Shown in pieces: positions 7,274-14,800 of a DNA stretch of 20,212 bases. Made by a program: the position numbers and the translations under genes. How positions within the stretch are numbered: the first letter of the stretch is position 1; each line of letters begins with the position of its first letter. Source of the stretch: a virus; the IMG/VR virus record IMGVR_UViG_3300028844_000701, positions 1 through 20,212 of that record; one strand, given 5' to 3'. The notes under the pieces were generated by a model. That model did not search any database. It saw nothing but the letters and a program-made list of their open reading frames with translations, and had not been told where the DNA came from.

Positions 7274-7642
7274 ATGGATATTAATGATTTTTATACAGCG
7301 GATGAGCATGAGAAAGGCCGAGAGGTAGCTATAAATAACCCCAGCACTGGCGAGCCGTCAGATGTGGTTTTTATAGTTAGGGGGCCAGACTCAAAGACCT
7401 TTAGGAAAGCGATACTAAAGTCTAATCGAGCGAATCTTGAGGTTGACGATACAGATAGCATGACTGACCTATTGGTCGCAGTGACGATAGATTGGAAGGG
7501 CTTGAAGCAAGGAAGTGGCAAGGACGCTAAAGATGTTCCTTTCTCTCCTGAAGCAGCCAGAAAGATCTACGATCAATCTCCTGATGTAGCAACTCAGGTT
7601 ATGACTTTTGTTAGCCAGCGCCAAAATTTTATCAAGGGCTAA
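7274..7642 (+). CDS. Tail assembly chaperone, zero-frame product (lambda gpG-like)
   Basis: The protein is 122 residues, acidic, with a purine-rich ribosome binding site (GAGAGGGAAGG) before its ATG. In lambda-like tails this protein coats the tape measure and brings tube subunits to it. It is placed between tube and tape measure genes and is followed by an open frame in the -1 register, which is the standard arrangement. A slippery heptamer sits five codons before its stop (stop included), so a fraction of ribosomes should produce a G-T fusion. The sequence itself diverges, and I recognise it by position, size and the frameshift layout more than by motif. Confidence 0.8.
   Translation: MDINDFYTADEHEKGREVAINNPSTGEPSDVVFIVRGPDSKTFRKAILKSNRANLEVDDTDSMTDLLVAVTIDWKGLKQGSGKDAKDVPFSPEAARKIYDQSPDVATQVMTFVSQRQNFIKG
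7624..7630 (+). promoter_or_regulatory. Predicted -1 programmed ribosomal frameshift site (A AAT TTT)
   Basis: In the zero frame the codons are CAA AAT TTT ATC; with the preceding A, the heptamer is A AAT TTT, fitting X XXY YYZ. A -1 slip enters the frame of the next chaperone segment, which is open from 7615 (just after a TAG at 7612-7614), while the zero-frame stop is at 7640-7642. The slip must therefore occur in a 28-base window, and the heptamer lies inside it. The fusion would read NF then YQGLTDELLTYAQW. I see no obvious downstream stimulatory stem. Confidence 0.75.
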
Positions 7643-7653
7643 CTGACGAACTC

Positions 7654-7971
7654 TTGACGTATGCACAGTGGCAGTTTTGGGCCTCTGGCTACGATAAAGA
7701 CTCCAAAGTTAGCCGTATTGAAAACTTGAGGCAAGTCGAGAAGACGCTGGGACGCAAGCCTAAAGAATTGCAAGCCGCACCTGTTTTACGGGACGAGCTT
7801 GCATATCTTTGGTTGATGTTTGTTCGGTTGAAGAACGCATCTGAAGAGGCGATTAGCTACACGCATATAAAAGATTATATGTCCATATTTGGGGAGCTAA
7901 CGCTTTTTGAGATAGAAACAATCGTCGAACTAGACCAAGCCCAAAGGGTAGAGGCAAATAAGAATGGCTGA
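7654..7971 (+). CDS. Tail assembly chaperone, -1 frame segment (T part of G-T fusion)
   Basis: This frame encodes the extra domain added to the chaperone by frameshifting. Read alone it needs a TTG start at 7654 with no Shine-Dalgarno site, so it is better viewed as the C-terminal part of a 232-residue fusion that begins at 7274 and shifts at 7624-7630 (119 residues of G, then 113 from position 7630). The segment is helical and contains YAQWQFWASG, RQVEKTLGRKPKE and a DELAYLWLMFVRL helix. In lambda the T domain contacts the tail tube protein. It overlaps the tape measure start by 8 bases. Confidence 0.75.
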   Translation: MTYAQWQFWASGYDKDSKVSRIENLRQVEKTLGRKPKELQAAPVLRDELAYLWLMFVRLKNASEEAISYTHIKDYMSIFGELTLFEIETIVELDQAQRVEANKNG

Positions 7972-10183
7972 CGCAAATTTAGACATAAGAGTCACCTCTA
8001 AGGGCATCAAAGAAGCACACCTAGCACTTCAAAAGCTGGGTATTAGTGCTGATAAGGCCGAGGAAGCGGTCAAGCAGTACAAGGAAGAAACCAAGAAAAA
8101 TACTGCCACTCAAAAGCAGTATGAAACCCAGCAGGAAAAGACGACCTCGGCAGTTAGTCAAGCTGCCAAAGTTCACAAAGAAGCTAGAGGCGGCTTTCGC
8201 GCAATGCGAGGAGCCACTCAGCAAGTATCCTTTCAGCTTCAAGATATCGCAGTCCAAGCCCAATCCGGCACCGCTGGTTTAACTATTTTGGCCCAGCAGG
8301 GACCACAACTACTTTCAGTGTTTGGCCCTGCCGGTGCTGTTACTGGTGCTTTTGTTGCATTTGGCGCATTAATTGCCGGTGTGCTCTTGCCCGGCTTAAT
8401 GGATAGCAAAGACAAGGTTGATAACTTAGGCGAAGCTCTTGACCGTTTAAAAGCGGCAACAGACAGGACAAAGGGCGGCGTTCTAGCTCTTAGTGAAGAA
8501 TTCGCCACTTTAGCGAGAGAGTCAGGCGCATTAGCAGAGCTTGAGCTGGCTATCGATGCAAGCAAGATCGAGAAAGGGCTTGAGCAGTCAATAGGCAAGA
8601 TTGAAGAAGCTCTTAACTTTCCTTTAGAAATACAGTCAAGTTTATTCCAAAACTATCAAGACAAGATCAACGGGGTAAATAAGTCTGTCAATGACTTAAG
8701 CACTGTAAGCCTTGCGGGAATTAAAAAAATAAGGGCGTTCGGTGAAAGTATAGGCTTAACAGCTCGGGAAGCTAGTGATCTTGGTTTAGCTTTTGGCAAG
8801 TTTAAGGAGCAAAGGACTCCTGAGCTATTTGACGAATTACAAGCAACATTCAAGAGGTTGAGAGGGGAAACCACAAATACAGAGGCTTACGACAAACTAG
8901 CAGATATTTTTGTCAATCAAGCAAGGAGTATTCGGGCAGGGACTAAAGCCTTAGAGGATAACGCAGCCGTTACGGCCATGATACAAGAAGGCAAGCTAAA
9001 AACCGTAGCTTCACTTGAGGCCGAGGAGAGAGCTAGGAAAGAACTTTCTGCCGCTGTCCAAGAAGAAATCGACAAAAGAGCCAAGCTAGTTGATCTAAAT
9101 CGAAAGGGCATTCCTGCCACCCTAGACAGGGAGGTTAAAGAAACAGCAGAGGCTGAAAGGAAAAAGGCTGAGTTAGTAGAGCGAACTCAAAAAATATTAT
9201 CCACCTTGTACAGCGAGACAAGCCCTGCTGTTTTGTCTTTCGCTCGACAGCAGCAGACCATTCTGGCGATATTGAAAGAATCCCACGCACAAGGTGCGAT
9301 GGAAGAAGAAGCCTTTATAGCAGCCAAAAAGCGAATTAGAGAAGATTATGCTGCGTTCGTTCAAGAGCAGGAGGATAAAGCAGAGTTAATAGAGGCTCAG
9401 AGACAGGCTAGGGAGTTACAGAGAGCGGCAGATCTGGCCTATGCGAAGATGTCCCTTGTAGAAAAGTGGATGCACAGTACACAGGAAGCGATTAATAATG
9501 TAGACGCTATGTACATGATGATGGCGGTAAACCTTGAGTCGAGTCTAGCAGGGGCTTTCGAGGGGCTACTAACCGGAACTATGACGGTTAAGGAAGCCTT
9601 CATGGATTTTACCAAAAGTGTTCTGCAATCGTTCCTGAGTATGATCGCCCAAATGGCGGCAAAGCGGATGGCCTTGTTTCTTGTCGAAAAGCTAATAGGA
9701 AAGACTGCCGCAGCCAGCGCCGCGACGTATATGGGGCTAAATGCAGCAGCGATGAGTATGCAGGCAGGACTAAACGCCTTTGCTAGTACAGCAGCAATCC
9801 CAATCGTAGGTCCAGCAGCCGCGCCAGCGGCAATGGCAACTGCCATAGGGATTACCGCCCCTATAGCGGCAGCAATTGCAGCGACAAGCACAGCAGCAGC
9901 GGCAGCAAGGGCAACTGGTGGTCAGGTTCGAGGCGGTCAATCATACTTAGTCGGTGAGCGAGGCCCAGAACTTTTGACGATGGGAGGATCAGGTCGTATA
10001 TCGAGCAACGATCAACTCAAGAATGCAGTTGGTGGTGGCGGGGGTATAACCATAGTAAATAACGTAGATGCCAGAGGCGCAGATGCGAGCGTGGATGTTA
10101 AGATAAGAAAGGCAATGCAAGAGACAGCGGCCACCACTATTGAAACAATACGCGACTTATCAAGAAGGCGTAGATTTATATGA
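7964..10183 (+). CDS. Tail tape measure protein
   Basis: The protein is 739 residues and sets tail length; it is ejected ahead of the DNA. Residues 15-80 are helical and charged. Residues 87-118 (VSFQLQDIAVQAQSGTAGLT, then ILAQQGPQLL) are the hallmark of lambda-type tape measures, followed by a hydrophobic segment at about 119-146 (FGPAGAVTGAFVAFGALIAG). A long helical middle follows. Residues ~575-650 are Ala-rich and hydrophobic, and the end has ATGGQVRGGQSYLVGERGPE, the usual C-terminal 'GG-Y--GE-GPE' motif. At about 0.15 nm per residue this would give a tail of about 110 nm (inference). No lysozyme or peptidase domain is visible. The ATG overlaps the chaperone stop region, and its own stop overlaps the next start (ATGA). 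Confidence 0.92.
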   Translation: MADANLDIRVTSKGIKEAHLALQKLGISADKAEEAVKQYKEETKKNTATQKQYETQQEKTTSAVSQAAKVHKEARGGFRAMRGATQQVSFQLQDIAVQAQSGTAGLTILAQQGPQLLSVFGPAGAVTGAFVAFGALIAGVLLPGLMDSKDKVDNLGEALDRLKAATDRTKGGVLALSEEFATLARESGALAELELAIDASKIEKGLEQSIGKIEEALNFPLEIQSSLFQNYQDKINGVNKSVNDLSTVSLAGIKKIRAFGESIGLTAREASDLGLAFGKFKEQRTPELFDELQATFKRLRGETTNTEAYDKLADIFVNQARSIRAGTKALEDNAAVTAMIQEGKLKTVASLEAEERARKELSAAVQEEIDKRAKLVDLNRKGIPATLDREVKETAEAERKKAELVERTQKILSTLYSETSPAVLSFARQQQTILAILKESHAQGAMEEEAFIAAKKRIREDYAAFVQEQEDKAELIEAQRQARELQRAADLAYAKMSLVEKWMHSTQEAINNVDAMYMMMAVNLESSLAGAFEGLLTGTMTVKEAFMDFTKSVLQSFLSMIAQMAAKRMALFLVEKLIGKTAAASAATYMGLNAAAMSMQAGLNAFASTAAIPIVGPAAAPAAMATAIGITAPIAAAIAATSTAAAAARATGGQVRGGQSYLVGERGPELLTMGGSGRISSNDQLKNAVGGGGGITIVNNVDARGADASVDVKIRKAMQETAATTIETIRDLSRRRRFI

Positions 10184-10785
10184 GCACTTTCGCATTTGCA
10201 ACAGATGTTCCAAACGTATTGCCCAGCACATCGGCTTGGGAGCTGGTAAGCAACTCTAGGGTTTTCCGTAGCCCGTTGACCAACGCCATACAAACAGCAG
10301 CGAGAAAAGGATCCCACTGGAAAATATCTTTATCTTTCAATAACTTATCTGGAGAAGATCGTGCAAACATGCAAGCATTTCTCACTAAGCTGGAAGGCCA
10401 AGAACATAGATTCACGATCATAGACCACACCTTTGTTCGCAGAGGATCTGGTGTTGATACAGGGCTTGTGACAGGCGCAAGTTCTGGCAATACACTTAAC
10501 TTCACCCGAAGCCTAACCAGCTCTCTAAGTATAGAAAAGGGCGATTACGTCAGTGCTAACGGCCAGCTTTTTATGTGTACAACTGCAATGGCGGCTACCA
10601 CAGCAACGACAGGTTTAAGTATTGGTGTTGCCCCAGCGGTAAGAAACTCATCAGTCGGGGCGGTTGCAGAGCTGGACGCTCCAACTGGGGTCTTCATGCT
10701 AACATCTTCGGCAAGCTGGGATACCCAGACGGGCTTATTTTCTAGCTTTAACATTGAGGCGATAGAGGACGTTCTAGCAACATGA
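10180..10785 (+). CDS. Minor tail protein (distal tail, lambda gpM-like position)
   Basis: The protein is 201 residues. It follows the tape measure directly and, in lambda order, occupies the place of gpM, which joins the tube end to the tip. The N-terminal ~85 residues (ATDVPNVLPSTSAWELVSNS, then a KGSHWKISLSFNNLSGEDR stretch and LEGQEHRFTIID) form a beta-rich domain of the distal-tail type: a strand 'W-I-L-F--L', a helix, then 'F-I-D'. The rest (residues ~90-200) looks like an inserted or appended beta domain, rich in Ser, Thr and Ala. It is coupled by ATGA overlaps at both ends. The exact family is not certain. Confidence 0.65.
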   Translation: MSTFAFATDVPNVLPSTSAWELVSNSRVFRSPLTNAIQTAARKGSHWKISLSFNNLSGEDRANMQAFLTKLEGQEHRFTIIDHTFVRRGSGVDTGLVTGASSGNTLNFTRSLTSSLSIEKGDYVSANGQLFMCTTAMAATTATTGLSIGVAPAVRNSSVGAVAELDAPTGVFMLTSSASWDTQTGLFSSFNIEAIEDVLAT

Positions 10786-11483
10786 GCAGAGATTTAGCCA
10801 GCAATACAGCGATATCCTATTCGGCCTCAAATGTTTATCCGATCACATTTGTAAAGCTGGAGTTTTTGCCTGCGCCAGATGGCGTTGGCACTATCAGGAT
10901 TCACAATGGAATAGGAACCTATAGCTGGGCAGATCCTGACGACGGCGCAGGCGTTCAAAACTGGGCCGGAACAGGCGATCTTGGGCAGATAAGCAAGATA
11001 CAAGAAGGCGAAGAAGTCAGCCCCTACGGCATTCAATTAACGCTTTCAGGGTTAGACCCTGATCTAGTTGGCGAAGCTATTAAGGAAAGCTATTACCAAC
11101 GCCCTGTGACGTTGTACGTTGGAGCTTTAAACGATAGCGACCAGTTAGTAGCGACGCCTGACGTCATGTGGACGGGCTTCATGGACTTGATGACTGCAAG
11201 TGTGGGCGCTGAAGGCGGCGATACTCTTGTGTTGAACTGCGAAAGCGAGCTTGCCATGTTTGAGCGATCTCGTAATCTCTTGTTTACGAACGCATCCCAA
11301 CAACTAATTAGCTTAAACACTCCGCCCGATACGTTCTTTAATCAGCTTCAGGACATGCAAGATTTAACTTTGTCATGGGGCAAGAAGGGTTCTCGCATTG
11401 TTGGTAGCCGTGGAGGATTTCACGCAGCGCCATTTGATGATATTGACTTAGAAACAATTAATAATCTTACGGCTCCAGACTAA
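10782..11483 (+). CDS. Minor tail protein (tail hub, lambda gpL-like position)
   Basis: The protein is 233 residues. It is beta-rich, with VKLEFLPAPDGVGTIRIHNG, WADPDDGAGVQNWAGTGDLG and ISKIQEGEEVSPYGIQLTLS, a pattern typical of siphovirus gpL-like / baseplate hub proteins (strand with YVTLYVG-A, then MWTGFMDLM). The C-terminal part has FNQLQDMQDLTLSWGKKG, matching the 'D-F--V--LQ---I-WG' motif near the end of this protein type. There is a cysteine in LNCESEL but no CxxC set, so the iron-sulfur cluster described for lambda gpL is probably absent. It overlaps its neighbours by ATGA (left) and TAATG (right). Confidence 0.65.
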   Translation: MSRDLASNTAISYSASNVYPITFVKLEFLPAPDGVGTIRIHNGIGTYSWADPDDGAGVQNWAGTGDLGQISKIQEGEEVSPYGIQLTLSGLDPDLVGEAIKESYYQRPVTLYVGALNDSDQLVATPDVMWTGFMDLMTASVGAEGGDTLVLNCESELAMFERSRNLLFTNASQQLISLNTPPDTFFNQLQDMQDLTLSWGKKGSRIVGSRGGFHAAPFDDIDLETINNLTAPD

Positions 11484-11875
11484 TGAACATTGTTGCTAAC
11501 AAGTTTTTATCTTCTCTCAACTCTTGGGAAAAAGGAGATTTCAAATACGGCAGAACCGATTGCTGTCAATTCGCTTCTCACATTGTTAAAGAAATTACTG
11601 GCGAAGATCACGCATCTAAATTTGAGTATGGCTCTGAAGAAGAAGCTCAAAGAATTATTGAAGAACACAACGGTTTAGTGGGCCTGATTTCAAGCCTACT
11701 TGGCGAGCCTAACAAGACGGAGAAAGACGGCGATGTTTGCGTCTTATTTATCCCGTCTATTGGCGAGCTGTTAGGCGTTCGGTACAACGGCAATGTGGTC
11801 TGCATAACCGAGAAAGGTTTAAAGGCCGTTGAGTATAAATATGTAATAGCGGAGTGGGCGATATGCCACCAGTAG
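11483..11875 (+). CDS. NlpC/P60-like tail assembly protein (DUF6950-type), probably inactive
   Basis: The protein is 130 residues. FKYGRTDCCQFASHIVKEIT (residues 20-39) carries the D-C-x-x-F context of the catalytic cysteine in NlpC/P60 peptidases, and KDGDVCVLF with LLGVRYNGNVVCITEKGLKA follows the 'GD-~~~F----G--GI--G--~~~~---G-~' course of these phage proteins. In active NlpC/P60 enzymes a histidine lies in GHVGI; here the equivalent place reads LLGVRYNG, so the histidine seems replaced near residues 96-97. Lambda gpK also carries an NlpC/P60 part and sits at the same point, between L and I/J. Only this domain is present, without a JAMM domain. A structural role in the tip is the likelier one. 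Confidence 0.7.
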   Translation: MNIVANKFLSSLNSWEKGDFKYGRTDCCQFASHIVKEITGEDHASKFEYGSEEEAQRIIEEHNGLVGLISSLLGEPNKTEKDGDVCVLFIPSIGELLGVRYNGNVVCITEKGLKAVEYKYVIAEWAICHQ

Positions 11876-14800
11876 TAGCCTTTTTAACAGCAGTAGGAAC
11901 TTTTGTTACAGCGGGAGTGGCTTTAGGTGCTACGGCGGCTATTATTGGGACTATTGCCATTGTCGGAGCATCTGTACTCGCTTCAAAACTACTAACTCCC
12001 AAAGTCAATATGGGCGTTGTTGATAGTGACAGGGCCAGACAGACCACAGTACGCAGCACTATTGAGCCTAGGAAGTTAGTTTACGGCGAGACCATGATTA
12101 GCGGCGTTGTGTCTTTTGCCCAAGTTGATGGCGCTAACAACAAAAATCTTCATCAAGTTATTGCTATCGCAGGTCACAAATTAACGTCAATAGATAAAAT
12201 CTACTTTGATGATTATTCAATAGACCTATCCTCTCAAGTTGACGTAAACGGCGATGTTACTTCTGGGAAGTTTGCCAAGAAGACCAATGAAGATGGCGTT
12301 CTTGAGACGATGGTTCATATTGAGACTAGAGATGGCTCATCAACTCAGACGGCATACCAACCCTTGGTTGACGCATTCGCTAGACCGATTTTAGGGACTG
12401 GTTATGAAAGCACGCACAGGGGCGATAATGTAGCCAGCATTTACACTCGATGGACCATTCACGAAGGGTCAGCCGAAACTTGGGATGAAGTTGGCGGCAT
12501 TCAAAACATTAAAGCAGTCGTTAAGGGCAAGGCTGTATACGACCCTCGATTAGATGTTGCGGCGGGGAATGCTGCTGGAGCTAATCCCACAACAGCAGCT
12601 TATATAAAATACTCCGACGGAGCTACTACAGCTACTCACCAAAGAGACTTGCAAGGGCAAAACCCAGCCTTGATGCTTGCTGATTACCTTATGGATGACA
12701 AGTTCGGTCTTGGACTTCCTGCAAGCAAGATAGATTGGCCTGCGGTAGTTACTGCGGCAGATGCTTGTGACTTCTTAGTACCCATCCCAGTCAGCCAGAC
12801 TCAAAAACGCTTCTTCGGATCTGGTGTCATCTTTGGATCAGATAGCCACAGAAAGTCTATTTCCAAGATCCTTAGCGGGATGAATGGCGACCTTATTTAT
12901 TCTCAGGGCAAATATATTATCAAGGCAGGCATTCACGAAGCCTCAAGCCTTGATATCACTGAAGACGATTTAGCTGGCGACTTTACGGTCAAGACTTCAA
13001 TCCCTAGAGCAGACCGATTTAACACGATCAAAGGGATGTTTATAGACCCAGCATCAAACTATAAGATGACAGAGTTTGCTCCTAGAACGGTTACTGGCGC
13101 TGTAGCTAGGGACAACGGGGAAGTATTAGAAGAAGAAATCAAGCTAACTTTCACATCTGACAGGTACGTTGCACAAAGAATTGCAATCAAGAAGGTCAAT
13201 CAATCATTCCTTCAGACTACTTTAAGTTTACCTGTCAACCTCAAGGGGATGAAAGTTGCGGTAGGCGACAGAATCACCTTAGCTTTAAATGATTTCGCTA
13301 CAATTAGTTCTGATTGGAATCCAAGCAAAGAGTTTAAGGTCATTGGCTGGTCGTTCTCTGAAAGCGGAAGCGGCGCGATTGACCTTAGCCTTATTGAAGA
13401 TGATTCCGCACGATACGCTGACCCAGCCGAAAGTGAGTACAATCAGATATCTAACACTGGAGTTATAACCACATCTCTAGCTGACGTCCCATCTCCGACT
13501 AATTTTACGGCAACCGCTGGATACAATTCAGTTAATCTTGAATGGACTAACCCAACCGATACTGGGACATGGGAGCAGATCTGGATATTTGCAAGCGATA
13601 CCACTACGCCTCCTGCAACTCCGATTGAGAAGTTTAGAGGTACAGCTTTCACTCATCAGATTGCTGGCGGGACGGCTAAGTATTATTGGATTCAAGCAGT
13701 CAAGTATCCTTTAGGCGCAACCCCTGCGGCTGGGTCTACGAATACAGCCAAATCTGCGTTAGTCCCGTTTGGCGCACCTACAGTAGTCACTGCATTAAAG
13801 ATTGCGAATGCGGTAATGGCTGCTGACTCAATTGATACAGCACAAATTATTACTGATGCCGTTGGGTCTGAACAGATTGCCCAAACGCTACAGTCTTCTA
13901 ATTGGAGCGTTCCTAATCAGACGGGCTGGCAGATTAGCAAGAACGGCGACACCACCTTTAACAATACGGTTGTCCGAGGAAATATAAGCGCATCAACCGG
14001 AAGTATTGGCGGGATAACCGTGGATGCCGATAGCATTCACGTTGGTACGGGAACCTTTAACGATGCCAACACACAGTTTTATGCTGACGATCAAGGTCGG
14101 TTTAGCCTAGAAGACAAGTTATCTTGGGACGGAACGACCTTAACGGTAAATGGCGGCGGGACTTTCACAGGCGCATTAAGCGCGGCTACGGGGACGTTTA
14201 CAGGAGAGTTGAGCGGCGGCACAATATCCATTGGATCAAACAACGACATATTTAAAGCTGATTCAAATGGAATTTATCTCGGCAATGCCACCTTTGCATC
14301 TGCACCCTTTAGAGTTGCTCCGGATGGGTCTTTAACTTCTACCACAGCTAATTTAACAGGCGCATTAACCGCTACATCATTAAATATAACTAATACCGCA
14401 ACTGTTACTGACACTGCTAACTTAATAAACAATGTTGCAATCAGAGAAGAAGTATTAAGGGTTGAGGTCACTACCGGAGACGTCCTAGATTTAGAGACTG
14501 GCGGTGAAGTTGAGATTCAGAATCTAGGCGATGTAGCGATCTATGTCAGCAATCAAGACGCAATACTCCAAGGGAACATCAATACCGTTGCGCTTGGTCT
14601 TAGCAACCTAGAACAAACAATTGTAGATCTAACCTCTGGTGTTAGTGATATCTTTATCCAAACAACCGCTCCCGTTGCGGGAGTTGGCGGCATTCCTGAT
14701 CCTATACCAGATTTTTCCAGATGGTACGACTCAGACGATGACAACCATCCTTATTATTGGACTGGATCAGCTTGGGTCAGCTTGGAAGACCCTAGAATTG

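Noticed and set aside
8723-8729. Run of seven A in the tape measure gene as a second frameshift site
   Set aside because: The codons are AAA AAA ATA within a continuous long frame; slippage leads to no meaningful second frame and no gene structure supports it.
9439-9891. 150-residue minus-strand frame, hydrophobic and Ala/Ile-rich, looking like a membrane protein
   Set aside because: It is the antisense of the Ala-rich tape measure C-terminal region; Ala codons read backwards give hydrophobic Ala, Ser, Gly and Cys codons. No start signal is seen.
11854-11862. GTG at 11854 as tip protein start
   Set aside because: It overlaps the GGAG ribosome binding site that serves the ATG at 11863.
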